Positions 27,507 to 36,371 of a stretch of DNA of 64,000 nt are shown one piece after another. The stretch is from Chitinophaga sp. MM2321 (GTDB taxonomy: Bacteria > Bacteroidota > Bacteroidia > Chitinophagales > Chitinophagaceae). Position 1 is the first letter of the stretch. Every line of letters starts with the position of its first letter. A program made the translations under genes and the position numbers. The stretch covers positions 2,542,001-2,606,000 of the forward strand of contig NZ_OZ035533.1 in the NCBI RefSeq assembly GCF_964033635.1. Direction: 5' to 3'. The notes beneath the pieces were generated by a model, which was given only the letters and a program-made list of their open reading frames with translations, did no database searches and was not told the origin of the DNA.

Positions 27507-28043
27507 TTACTCCTCACTGATCTTGATGAGCGCAAACAGGGCATAGTTGATGATGTCAACATAATTGGCATCTATCCCTTCAGAGATCAGTGTTTTGCCC
27601 TGATTGCGTAGGATCTGTTTTACACGCAGCAATTTTGTGAGGATGAGATCTACAAAGGATTCCTGGCTCATATCGCGCCAGGCTTCGCCATAGTCGTGGT
27701 TTTTAGCTTCCATCACCTCCTTCACCATGTTAATATACTTTGTATACAGGCGCTCCACTTCTGCTACCGGTAAGTCCGTATAGGGGTTACCGTGTTGCTC
27801 CATCTGGATAAGACCTATGATACCATAGTTTACGATGCCTTTAAATTCCCCTTCTATATTATCATCTACTTTTTGTGTGCCGATTTCCTGTATATTACGA
27901 ATGCGTTGGGCTTTGATAAAAATCTGGTCTACAACAGAAATGGGACGCAATACGCGCCATGAGGTGCCGTAATCTTTTGCTTTCTTGATAAAAATGTCCC
28001 TGCAAGCCACTATTGCAGCTTCATACTGTGCTAATGTATCCAT
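27507..28043 (-). CDS. DUF1599 protein
   Basis: 178 residues from the ATG at 28043. It contains two repeats of one all-helical unit: YEAAIVACRDIFIKKAKDYGTSWRVLRPISVVDQIFIKAQRI and YTKYINMVKEVMEAKNHDYGEAWRDMSQESFVDLILTKLLRV, each with a KxxDYG-xxW motif. DUF1599 has been linked by others to nucleotide-modification contexts (Nmad1); here it sits between a DoxX gene and folP, the common Bacteroidota arrangement, so a nucleotide-pool or folate-linked role is only a guess. Confidence 0.85.
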   Translation of the reverse strand: MDTLAQYEAAIVACRDIFIKKAKDYGTSWRVLRPISVVDQIFIKAQRIRNIQEIGTQKVDDNIEGEFKGIVNYGIIGLIQMEQHGNPYTDLPVAEVERLYTKYINMVKEVMEAKNHDYGEAWRDMSQESFVDLILTKLLRVKQILRNQGKTLISEGIDANYVDIINYALFALIKISEE

Positions 28044-28111
28044 GAATTCGTAATTTGTAATCTCTGTAATTTTTTCCTGCTTAGATTTGCAGGGCAAAAT
28101 AAAGAATTTCG

Positions 28112-28975
28112 ATGACACCACACCATATCAACATTTTACAGGAACCTGCTATTAACTGCAAGGGGCGGTTGTTGTCACTTGCCAGCCCGGTAGTGATGGG
28201 AATTATCAATGTGACGGATGATTCTTTTTATGAAGGCAGCCGGATGCATGGTTTACACCAGGTAGTGGAGAAAGCGGGGCAACACCTGGGGGAAGGCGCT
28301 ACCATCCTGGATCTGGGCGCACAAAGCACCCGGCCCGGCGCAGCAATGGTCGGTGCAGAAGAAGAGATCAACCGGTTATTGCCGGCCATTCATGCTATCA
28401 TCAATCATTACCCGCAGGCTATTATTTCTGTAGATACCTGGTATGCCGCAGTAGCAGAAAAAACCGTGATGGCTGGGGCTTCTATCATCAATGATATCAG
28501 TGCGGGCGACCTGGATGCGGGTATGATACCGCTGGCAGGTAAATTACAGGTACCGTATATTGCGATGCATATGCAAGGCAAACCTGCTACCATGCAGGAA
28601 AAGCCGCACTATGAAAATGTAGTACGGGAAGTGCTGGACTACCTGATTGCGAAAATGGCACAGTGCCGTGCGGCAGGCATCAAAGATTTTATTGCTGATC
28701 CCGGTTTTGGCTTTGGTAAAACACTGGATCATAATTATGCATTGCTGAAAGACCTGCGCCTCTTTCATGAAATTCTTGGCGCACCGGTATTGACGGGTAT
28801 CTCCCGGAAGTCCATGATCTATAAACTATTGAACATTACCCCTGACGAAGCCTTGAATGGTACTACAGTGCTAAATACCATTGCATTGCAGCAGGGCACA
28901 CATATTTTAAGGGTACACGACGTAAAAGCTGCTATGGAAGCGGTGAGGATAATAGAGAAAATAAAAGGTAACTAA
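28112..28975 (+). CDS. folP: Dihydropteroate synthase
   Basis: 287 residues. Family motifs in order: VMGIINVTDDSFYEGSR, ILDLGAQSTRPGA, IISVDTWYAAVA, IINDISAG, IAMHMQGKPATMQ, FIADPGFGFGKTLDHNYALLKDL, TGISRKSMI. It joins p-aminobenzoate to the pterin diphosphate in folate synthesis and is the sulfonamide target. Divergent from the DUF1599 gene; cdaA follows 17 bases downstream, so the two form an operon. Confidence 0.95.
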   Translation: MTPHHINILQEPAINCKGRLLSLASPVVMGIINVTDDSFYEGSRMHGLHQVVEKAGQHLGEGATILDLGAQSTRPGAAMVGAEEEINRLLPAIHAIINHYPQAIISVDTWYAAVAEKTVMAGASIINDISAGDLDAGMIPLAGKLQVPYIAMHMQGKPATMQEKPHYENVVREVLDYLIAKMAQCRAAGIKDFIADPGFGFGKTLDHNYALLKDLRLFHEILGAPVLTGISRKSMIYKLLNITPDEALNGTTVLNTIALQQGTHILRVHDVKAAMEAVRIIEKIKGN

Positions 28976-28992
28976 TTAGTATTTTTACAACT

Positions 28993-29802
28993 ATGAAGGA
29001 AGTAATAGCGTTTTATGGATATGAGTTTCGCTGGCTGAATATTTTGGACCTGCTGATCGTAATTTTTTTAATCATTCAACTATATCGTTTATTAAAGGGA
29101 AGTCTTGCTTTTAATATTTTCGTGGGGCTATTGATGGTGTATGCTATCTATTTTCTTGTGAGAGCCCTGAAAATGATGATACTCACCACTATCCTGCAGA
29201 ACTTTATTAATGTGGGGATCATTGCCATCATTATTATTTTTCAGCCGGAGATCCGGAAGTTTCTGCTGGTACTGGGCAAGAAAACGCCCTTGAGTAAAGA
29301 CAGCTTCTTAACCAAACTGTTTTTACCTGATAAGTTTAAGAGTTATAAAGAAGAAGAAAACATTATCAACGAAGTTATTATCGCTGTTAGCCGTATGCAG
29401 GCCACCTATACCGGTGCATTGATTGTAATAGCCACTACCTACCGCTTGAAATTTGATACGGCCTCCAGTATTCCTATCGATGGTAATGTGAGCAGCAAAC
29501 TGATAGAGAGTATTTTTGAAAAGCATAGTCCGCTGCACGATGGCGCCCTGATCATTGTAGGCAACAAGATCCTGGCCGCTAAAGTGATCCTGCCGGTTTC
29601 AGAAAACCCGAACCTCCCTACGCGTATAGGTTTACGTCATCGTTCCGCAGTAGGGATTACAGAACACAGTGATAACCTGGCCATTATCGTTTCAGAAGAG
29701 AGAGGGTCTATTTCCTATGCACGGGATGGAAAACTTGTACAGGATGTGTCGCTGGAAGATTTGAAGGTGAAGCTCTACGAAGTAATCATAGACCAGGATT
29801 AA
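28993..29802 (+). CDS. cdaA: Diadenylate cyclase CdaA
   Basis: 269 residues. Three TM helices in the first 90 residues (LDLLIVIFLIIQLYRLL, NIFVGLLMVYAIYFLV, FINVGIIAIIIIFQPEIRKFL) precede the DAC domain with the catalytic HDGALIIVG near 182-190 and RHRSAVGITE near 215-224. It makes c-di-AMP from two ATP at the inner membrane. Downstream of folP in one operon. Its C-terminal residues IDQD and TAA stop are encoded within the family B repeat arm. Confidence 0.95.
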   Translation: MKEVIAFYGYEFRWLNILDLLIVIFLIIQLYRLLKGSLAFNIFVGLLMVYAIYFLVRALKMMILTTILQNFINVGIIAIIIIFQPEIRKFLLVLGKKTPLSKDSFLTKLFLPDKFKSYKEEENIINEVIIAVSRMQATYTGALIVIATTYRLKFDTASSIPIDGNVSSKLIESIFEKHSPLHDGALIIVGNKILAAKVILPVSENPNLPTRIGLRHRSAVGITEHSDNLAIIVSEERGSISYARDGKLVQDVSLEDLKVKLYEVIIDQD

Positions 29803-30074
29803 AGGATTAACTGGATTTATAGGATGGATCGGGGAGATATAAGCGGAGATAGTTTGGATAAGATTTAAACACTGATCAGGTTATATATTGGAAGACAAAA
29901 TATAGAGAGATAAAATATAAAAGATAAAAGCGAAAACCCCGTTTGGTAATTTACCAAACGGGGTTTTCGCTTTTATCTTTTATATCAGGGAAATCACAAA
30001 ATCATTCACAGCCTTCGCTTATATCTCCCCGATCCATCCTATAAATCCAGTTAATCAATCCTTTAATCCTGGTC
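29791..30074. repeat. Long intergenic inverted repeat, family B, copy 2, with nested palindrome
   Basis: Outer arms start GACCAGGATTAAAGGATT and run inward about 55 nt through GGATTTATAGGATGG and GATATAAGCG; the right arm (about 30016-30074) differs mainly by an extra GATT. The element fills the whole gap between convergent cdaA and FKBP genes, supplies the cdaA stop codon and overlaps the FKBP stop by two bases. A perfect 35-bp palindrome lies at its centre. Confidence 0.93.
29915..29985. terminator. Perfect 35-bp palindrome, bidirectional terminator
   Basis: Left arm 29915-29949 and right arm 29951-29985 are exact reverse complements around a single central T. The core pairs GCGAAAACCCCG with CGGGGTTTTCGC and the outer part is A/T-rich, giving a T-rich tail on both strands. 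It lies midway between convergent cdaA and the FKBP gene, so it probably ends both transcripts. Confidence 0.85.
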
Positions 30075-30942
30075 ATTTGTGTGTAGGCAGTGCAGGAGCT
30101 GCTTCCGGAGCACCAGCTTTAATATCTACCAGTTGTACATCAAATACGAGGATAGAGTTACCTGGAATTGTTGGAGGGCTACCTTGTAAACCGTAAGCAA
30201 GTGTGGAAGGAACAACCAGTGTTGCTTTGGAGCCTTTCTTCAGGCCACTCAAACCAGCATCCCAACCTTTGATAACGAAACCGCGACCGATAGGGAATTT
30301 AATTGGTTCTAAAGGCATACCTGGGCGCAGTGTTGAGTCCTGGCTGGAATCAAATACTTTACCGGAAGTCAGTTTACCAGTGTAGTGAACATAAACGGTA
30401 TCACCTGCATTCGGGGTATTACCGGTACCTTCCTGGGTAACGGCTACGTATACACCTTCTGCATTTTTGGTAGCGTTGATCTTATTTTTTTCCAGGTATT
30501 CCTTGATCAGTTTCTCGTCTTTTTCCTTTTGGCTGCTGGCAGAGAATTTACTTTCTACCGCGAAAGTGATTTTCAGTTTATCACCTTTTTTACCGAAGGG
30601 AGGACGTTCCTGTGCAGGTAAGGAATCCCATGGAATAAAGAAAGTAGCACTGTCACCTTCGTGCAGCAGGGCAATACCTTCCATCAGATCATATTTGTTT
30701 TGTGGTTTAGACACCAAAACGGGAATAGGAGCGCCAACGATTGTACGGGATGCGCCCAGCAGCGAATCATTGATCTTCTGGGTCACATTCATAAGGGCAG
30801 TATCTCCCAGCTTCAGTTGTGCACCGCTGCCGGATTTGTGAACGATATATTCAATACCGCCTGGTGTTTTTTTAACACCTGTTCCGCAGCTGGCTATCAG
30901 TAAGCCTAACGCTGCAACTAATAACTGATTGTTTCTTTTCAT
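30073..30942 (-). CDS. FKBP-type peptidyl-prolyl isomerase lipoprotein
   Basis: 289 residues with a lipoprotein signal (LLIASCGTG, Cys19). The C-terminal half holds a full FKBP domain: DTVYVHYTGKLTSGKVFDSS, PIKFPIGRGFVIKGWDAGLSGLKKGSKATLVVPSTLAYG, NSILVFDVQLVDI. The N-terminal half is a second, weaker FKBP-like region (SGSGAQLKLGDTALMNV). It should assist folding in the envelope. Downstream of nrnA on the same strand, 30 bases apart. Confidence 0.92.
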   Translation of the reverse strand: MKRNNQLLVAALGLLIASCGTGVKKTPGGIEYIVHKSGSGAQLKLGDTALMNVTQKINDSLLGASRTIVGAPIPVLVSKPQNKYDLMEGIALLHEGDSATFFIPWDSLPAQERPPFGKKGDKLKITFAVESKFSASSQKEKDEKLIKEYLEKNKINATKNAEGVYVAVTQEGTGNTPNAGDTVYVHYTGKLTSGKVFDSSQDSTLRPGMPLEPIKFPIGRGFVIKGWDAGLSGLKKGSKATLVVPSTLAYGLQGSPPTIPGNSILVFDVQLVDIKAGAPEAAPALPTHK

Positions 30943-30972
30943 TTGATTGTATTAGTAGTTGATATACTCTCT

Positions 30973-31977
30973 TTATTGTAACAGATCCTCGTTTGCTTCT
31001 ACTGCCTGAATAAACCTGTTCACGGTTTTCTCCAGTGAATCGGCGCTTCTGCCACCGGAAGCGTTGAAATGCCCCCCTCCTTCAAAATATTTGCGGGCAA
31101 AAGTGTTTACATCAAAATCACCTTTTGAGCGGAAAGAGAGTTTCACCTCTGAATTCCGGTCAATGATCAATGCAGCCATTTTTATGCCCTGAATGGATAA
31201 CAGGAAATTTACCAGTCCTTCCGTATCGCCGGTTTGAAGATCAAACCTTTTGAGATCGGAATAAGGAATGGCGAGCATGGCGGTATTGTATTCATAGAAT
31301 ACTTCCATGCGGTTTAGCAGGCTGTGTCCCAGGAACCGCAGGCGGTTTTCCAGGAAATTGTCATAGATCTGCTGATGAATCACCTCATGACGCAGGCCCC
31401 TATCCATCAGATCCGCCACCATGCGGTGTACGCGGGCGGTGGTAGATGCAAAACGGAACGAACCGGTGTCGGTTACTGTACCGGCGTAGATACATTGCGC
31501 AATATCAAGGTTAATATACTGCTCATCTCCCAATTTATAAATAGTTTCATAAACAAGTTGGGCAGTTGAACTCGCTGCGGTATCACTCACACCATAATCG
31601 AAGCTCGGACTAGGCTCCAGGTGGTGATCAATCAGTATTTTGATGCAATCCAGCTTTTCCAGATGCGGCGCCAGGTTCCGGGTACGGTATAAAGCGTTGA
31701 AGTCCAGGCAGAACAAGAGTTCTATCCCTTTCAATGCTTCTATGGCCCTGTCTGTAGACGATTCATAATCGATCACCCCGTCTGCACCGGGCATCCATTT
31801 TAAAAAATCCGGGAAATTGGTAGGAGATATTACAGTTACATCATGCCCCTTCTGTATTAAGTAGTGGTACAATGCTAACGAAGATCCCATCGCATCCGCA
31901 TCCGGCTTCTGATGCATTGTGATAACCACTTTCTTCGGACTCTCCAGCAAAGGCTTAATTTCCTCTATCGACTTCAT
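30973..31977 (-). CDS. nrnA: DHH/DHHA1 phosphoesterase, NrnA-like
   Basis: 334 residues. DHH motifs: HQKPDADAMGSSLALYHYL, LFCLDFNALYR, LIDHHLEPSPSFDYGVSDTAASSTAQ, AGTVTDTGSFRF; the DHHA1 substrate motif is GGGHFNASGGRS near residues 302-313. Family members degrade nano-RNA, pAp and linear dinucleotides such as pApA. Its closeness to the c-di-AMP cyclase locus (about 1.2 kb, opposite strand) is suggestive, since pApA is a c-di-AMP breakdown product. Confidence 0.9.
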   Translation of the reverse strand: MKSIEEIKPLLESPKKVVITMHQKPDADAMGSSLALYHYLIQKGHDVTVISPTNFPDFLKWMPGADGVIDYESSTDRAIEALKGIELLFCLDFNALYRTRNLAPHLEKLDCIKILIDHHLEPSPSFDYGVSDTAASSTAQLVYETIYKLGDEQYINLDIAQCIYAGTVTDTGSFRFASTTARVHRMVADLMDRGLRHEVIHQQIYDNFLENRLRFLGHSLLNRMEVFYEYNTAMLAIPYSDLKRFDLQTGDTEGLVNFLLSIQGIKMAALIIDRNSEVKLSFRSKGDFDVNTFARKYFEGGGHFNASGGRSADSLEKTVNRFIQAVEANEDLLQ

Positions 31978-32101
31978 TCAAAAACTGTAATGTTAAGAGT
32001 AATATCTTGTCACAACCAAGTGTTTGTGACACAAAACGAAGTGCGAAGATCTTTATTTGACGCAGAATTTCAAAATTTTTTACCACTAAAGAAAATGTAA
32101 T

Positions 32102-32109
32102 TACTTTTG
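32102..32109 (+). promoter_or_regulatory. ndk promoter -7 element
   Basis: TACTTTTG matches TAnnTTTG exactly and lies 33 bases before the ndk ATG. The -33 position is only a T run, so the -33 match is weak. Confidence 0.45.
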
Positions 32110-32142
32110 CGGCCTAATCTGTAATTCGGAATAACACAAAAT

Positions 32143-32559
32143 ATGAGCAACAGAACATTTACAATGATCAAGCCTGATGCGGTAGCAAACGGGCATATTG
32201 GTGGCATTCTTGACATGATCAATGCTGCCGGCTTCCGTATCGTAGCCATGAAAATGACCCAGTTATCATCCGGTAAAGCGGGCGAATTTTATGCAGTGCA
32301 TAAAGAAAGACCTTTTTATGGTGAACTGGTTGAATTTATGAGCAGCGGTCATATTGTAGCAGCTATCCTGGAAAAAGACAATGCTGTAGAAGATTTTCGT
32401 AAACTGATCGGTGCTACTAACCCTGCTAACGCAGAAGAAGGTACTATCCGTAAAAAATACGCTGAGTCTATCGGTCGTAACGCCGTTCACGGTTCTGATT
32501 CCGATGAGAATGCTGCGATAGAAGGTGACTTCTTCTTCAGTGGTCTGGAAAAATTCTAG
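32143..32559 (+). CDS. ndk: Nucleoside diphosphate kinase
   Basis: 138 residues, normal length. [16 protein letters not shown] at the start and the active-site [12 protein letters not shown] with the phosphorylated His116. It transfers the gamma phosphate from ATP to NDPs. Monocistronic, with a promoter-like box upstream and a strong terminator downstream. Confidence 0.97.
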   Translation: MSNRTFTMIKPDAVANGHIGGILDMINAAGFRIVAMKMTQLSSGKAGEFYAVHKERPFYGELVEFMSSGHIVAAILEKDNAVEDFRKLIGATNPANAEEGTIRKKYAESIGRNAVHGSDSDENAAIEGDFFFSGLEKF

Positions 32560-32586
32560 TCATACTGCAGCAGTTTTACAAAATTT

Positions 32587-32624
32587 AACGGCCGGCTTCT
32601 TTTTAGAAAGCCGGCCGTTTTTTT
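32587..32624 (+). terminator. ndk terminator
   Basis: A 12-bp stem AACGGCCGGCTT/AAGCCGGCCGTT with a 9-nt loop, followed by a T run, 27 bases after the ndk stop. Confidence 0.93.
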
Positions 32625-32650
32625 ATGCATACAATTAGTTGATTATTAAT

Positions 32651-32726
32651 GATCAGTAATGTTTATTTGAAGTAAACCCGTATATAAACGGACATTTGGT
32701 AGTATTAATGCGCCAAATGACTGATC
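32651..32726. other. 76-nt cloverleaf-like structured segment in ndk-pyc intergenic region
   Basis: Outer arms GATCAGT (32651-32657) and ACTGATC (32720-32726) pair over 7 bp and enclose three hairpins: GTTTA/TAAAC with 7-nt loop (32661-32677), CCGT/ACGG with 6-nt loop, and CATTTGG/CCAAATG with 13-nt loop ending next to the outer stem. It is not a tRNA: there is no T-loop GTTC, no CCA context and no D-loop GG. The remaining 304-base gap between ndk and the pyruvate carboxylase stop shows nothing else. Confidence 0.4.
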
Positions 32727-32863
32727 CTGCCCTCTTTTTATCTTCATAAAAGTATAAAAACCGGGCATTTATCTACAAAGTTGACTGTAAAATAGTGAAT
32801 CATAATCATCTCATTATTATATAATTAGATAGATAGAGCTCATGTGTTACTTTCAACAAAAGC

Positions 32864-35800
32864 TTAATTTTCAAATTCTACTACTAAATCGTCCTGTTGT
32901 ACCATCATTCCCTCTGCCAACAGCACCGCTTTCACTTTCCCATCACGGGTAGCTGTTACCGTTGTTTCCATCTTCATGGCCTCAATAATAAACAACGGTG
33001 TGTTTGCCAAAACGGGGGTACCGGCACTCACCAGCAAGCGGGATAATTTACCCTGAAGTGGTGCGCCGATTTCGAGTAACTGGTTCATGACCTTCCTGTT
33101 TATTGGCAGCACACTCTTTACCGAATGGTCCCTTACCTGTACCCGGCGGGCATATCCATTCAGCTCAAAAACCACTGTTCGCATACCGCTATCATCCGGA
33201 GGTAAAATATAGAGCAGCTTAACAATGATGGTTTTACCCTTGCCTAAAGTGATGAGGATCTCTTCGCCCATCTTCAGCCCATAAAAAAAGGCCGGCGTAG
33301 GAATCGCCTCCACATTACCATATATCATTGCATGGTGGTAATATGCATCAAATACTTTAGGGAACATATGATAGCTGAGATAGTCGAGATACTCCGCATG
33401 CGGATACTGCTGCAGGAAAACGGCGAAGTCGGCATCAAAGTCAACCGGTGGCAGGTGTGCATTGGGCTTTCCCTGCAAAGGCGCTTCGCCTTTCAGCACA
33501 ATCCGTTGCAGTTCAGCGGGGAAGCCACCATAAGGCACGCCCAGGTCGCCCCGGAAGAACCCCTTCACAGAGGCCGGAAATGCCAGGTTGCGGCTTTCGT
33601 CCATCACATCTGCTTCCGTAAGTTGGTTGCTGGTCATGAAAAGCGCCATATCACCCACCACTTTTGAGCTGGGGGTCACTTTTATCAGGTCGCCAAACAA
33701 CCGGTTCACGGCGGTATAATTCTTTTTGATCTGTTCCAGTTTGTCGCCCAGTCCCAATGATTCGGCCTGTTGCCGCAGGTTGGAATATTGTCCGCCCGGA
33801 ATTTCGTTTTCGTAGATCTGTGCGGTCCCCGCCTTCATATCGGATTCAAACGGATAATAGTAACCGCGTACATCTTCCCAGTAATTACTATACTCGTTTA
33901 ATGAATGCAAATTCATATTACTGCGGCGCTCATGGTTATCAAGTATAGCCACCATAGAATTAAGGTTGGGCTGGGAAGTAAGACCGCTGAGGGAAGCCAC
34001 TGCGCAGTCTACTACGTTTATACCGGATTCAATTGCTTTGAGGTAGGTGGCTGCCTGTACCCCGGCAGTATCGTGGGTATGCAGTACGATGGGTAGCTTC
34101 ACGGCATCCATCAGTGCGGGGATCAGTACGGTGGCTGCCTGTGGTTTCAGCAAGCCGGCCATATCTTTTACGGCCAGCATATGTGCGCCGGCATCTTCCA
34201 GGCGTTTAGCCAGGTCTACATAATATTGAAGTGTATATTTTTTGCCGGTTGGCTGCAACACATCACCGGTGTAGCTGATGGCTGCCTGTGCCAAAGCGTT
34301 GGTACGTTCCCGTACAAAACGGATGCTGGGTTCCATAGCATCCACCCAGTTGAGCGAGTCAAAAATGCGGAACACATCGATCCCGTTCTCCCAGGATTTT
34401 TCGATGAACTCTGCGATCAGGTTTTCGGGATATGCCGAGTAGCCGACGCCGTTAGAACCGCGGAAAAGCATCTGCAGCAACACATTGGGCATCGCCTTGC
34501 GCAACTGTTGCAGGCGCTTCCAGGGGCATTCATGCAAAAAGCGCATGGCCACATCAAAGGTAGCGCCACCCCATACTTCCATAGAAAATACCTGCGGATT
34601 ATTGCGGGCATACCCTTCGGCTACCGACAACAGGTCTTTGGTACGTACGCGGGTAGCCAGCAGGCTTTGGTGTGCATCCCGGAAAGTGGTATCGGTAAAG
34701 TACACCGGTTTTTCCTGCCGCAGCCATTGTGCAAACTTATCCCGCCCCATTTCTTCCAACAGGTCTTTGGTACCTTTTGGATAAGGTTGCAGGGAATCGA
34801 ATGCCGGGATCATGGGTATTCTGAAACGGTGACCAGGATCTTTTTCCTTCACATCGGGATGACCGTTTACCGTTACATCCGCCAGGTATAGCAGCGTTTT
34901 GGTGCCACGGTCGCGGATCTGGGATAGTTTAAACAGCTCCGGATGCTGGTCTATAAATGCTACGGTACAATTGCCTTTACGGAAAGTATCGTTGGTGATA
35001 ACATTTTCGAGGAAGCGGATATTTGTTTTCACACCACGGATACGGAACTCCCGCAAGGTCCGGTGCATACGCCCGGAAGCGCCTGACAGCGTGCGGCCCC
35101 ATGCGGTAACCTTTACCAGCATGGAATCGAAGAAGGGTGAGATCTTCACACCGGAGTAAGTACTGCCTTCATCCAGCCGGATACCGAAGCCACCGGCATT
35201 GCGATAGGCAATCACGGTACCATAGTCAGGGGTGAAATTATTTTCAGGATCTTCAGTAGTAATACGACACTGAATAGCAAAGCCATTCAGGCGTACATCA
35301 TCCTGATCTTTTAAAAATATTTCGGGATCAGACAGGTGATGTCCCTGTGCGATGAGGATTTGTGAGCGTACAATATCAATTCCTGTCACTTCCTCTGTTA
35401 CCGTATGCTCTACCTGGATCCGCGGATTCACTTCTATAAAATAGATACGATGTGTTTTGTCCACCAGGAATTCTACAGTGCCCACGTTGTTGAAGCCAAC
35501 TTTGCGGGCCAGTCGTAATGCGTACTCATACAGCTTCTCGCGGGTATGTTGCGGCAGATTGGGGGATGGCGCTATTTCCACCACTTTCTGAAAGCGGCGC
35601 TGTACGGAGCAATCGCGTTCATAGAGGTGTACAATATTACCATGGTGATCTCCCATGATCTGTACTTCTATATGTTTGGGTTCTTCTATAAATTTTTCTA
35701 TGAAGATGGTATCATCTCCGAAAGCTTTGGAGGCCTCGCTGCGGGCTTCGAGGAAAGATCTTGCCAGGTCGGCTTCCTTACTTACCATGCGCATCCCTCT

Positions 35801-36319
35801 GCCACCACCGCCGGAAGCAGCTTTGAGCATAACGGGAAAACCTATACGATTTGCTTCACTGATAACGGTAGCCACATCTGTGAGCGGTACGCGGCTGTCT
35901 TCAATCAGTGGTACTTCTGCTTCGCGGGCAATGACTTTGGCCGCCACTTTATCACCCAGTTGTGCCATAATTTCGGGTGACGGGCCTACGAAAATAATTC
36001 CTTCTTCCCGGCAGCGGCGTGCAAACTGCACATTCTCGCTCAGAAATCCGTACCCCGGATGGATGGCGTCTACTTCCTGTGATTTCGCCAGGTTGATGAG
36101 CCCTTCTATATCGAGATAAGGCTTCAGCGGATCGTCATCTTTCCCAATCTGATAGGCTTCATCTGCTTTATACCGGTGCAGCGAATAGCGGTCTTCGTAT
36201 GTAAATACGGCGATGGTCCGGATCCGTAATTCAGCGGCTGCTCTTAATACACGCACCGCTATTTCACCACGGTTGGCAACTAATAGCTTCGTTATCTTTT
36301 TAATCGATTGATCTGACAT
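32864..36319 (-). CDS. pyc: Pyruvate carboxylase
   Basis: 1151 residues, the usual single-chain length. Biotin carboxylase domain at about 10-460 (KLLVANRGEIAVRV, ATP-grasp GGGGRGMR, HIEVQIMGDHHGN, ERDCSVQRRFQKVVEIAPS, EVNPRIQVEHTVTE). Carboxyltransferase at about 540-810 (FTDTTFRDAHQSLLATR, LHTHDTAGV). PYC/OADA conserved domain, then biotinyl domain with the biotinylated Lys in EAMKMETTV about 40 residues from the end. It carboxylates pyruvate to oxaloacetate (anaplerosis). Divergent from xerD across 52 bases. Confidence 0.96.
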   Translation of the reverse strand: MSDQSIKKITKLLVANRGEIAVRVLRAAAELRIRTIAVFTYEDRYSLHRYKADEAYQIGKDDDPLKPYLDIEGLINLAKSQEVDAIHPGYGFLSENVQFARRCREEGIIFVGPSPEIMAQLGDKVAAKVIAREAEVPLIEDSRVPLTDVATVISEANRIGFPVMLKAASGGGGRGMRMVSKEADLARSFLEARSEASKAFGDDTIFIEKFIEEPKHIEVQIMGDHHGNIVHLYERDCSVQRRFQKVVEIAPSPNLPQHTREKLYEYALRLARKVGFNNVGTVEFLVDKTHRIYFIEVNPRIQVEHTVTEEVTGIDIVRSQILIAQGHHLSDPEIFLKDQDDVRLNGFAIQCRITTEDPENNFTPDYGTVIAYRNAGGFGIRLDEGSTYSGVKISPFFDSMLVKVTAWGRTLSGASGRMHRTLREFRIRGVKTNIRFLENVITNDTFRKGNCTVAFIDQHPELFKLSQIRDRGTKTLLYLADVTVNGHPDVKEKDPGHRFRIPMIPAFDSLQPYPKGTKDLLEEMGRDKFAQWLRQEKPVYFTDTTFRDAHQSLLATRVRTKDLLSVAEGYARNNPQVFSMEVWGGATFDVAMRFLHECPWKRLQQLRKAMPNVLLQMLFRGSNGVGYSAYPENLIAEFIEKSWENGIDVFRIFDSLNWVDAMEPSIRFVRERTNALAQAAISYTGDVLQPTGKKYTLQYYVDLAKRLEDAGAHMLAVKDMAGLLKPQAATVLIPALMDAVKLPIVLHTHDTAGVQAATYLKAIESGINVVDCAVASLSGLTSQPNLNSMVAILDNHERRSNMNLHSLNEYSNYWEDVRGYYYPFESDMKAGTAQIYENEIPGGQYSNLRQQAESLGLGDKLEQIKKNYTAVNRLFGDLIKVTPSSKVVGDMALFMTSNQLTEADVMDESRNLAFPASVKGFFRGDLGVPYGGFPAELQRIVLKGEAPLQGKPNAHLPPVDFDADFAVFLQQYPHAEYLDYLSYHMFPKVFDAYYHHAMIYGNVEAIPTPAFFYGLKMGEEILITLGKGKTIIVKLLYILPPDDSGMRTVVFELNGYARRVQVRDHSVKSVLPINRKVMNQLLEIGAPLQGKLSRLLVSAGTPVLANTPLFIIEAMKMETTVTATRDGKVKAVLLAEGMMVQQDDLVVEFEN

Positions 36320-36371
36320 GATAGAGGTTCTTGCACTAAAAATAGGGTAAAACTTTTAACTTGCTACTATT

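Noticed and set aside
32651..32726. tRNA gene
   Set aside because: Length and cloverleaf-like folding fit, but there is no T-loop GTTC-A, no D-loop GG, no proper anticodon arm position, and the sequence is too A/T-rich.
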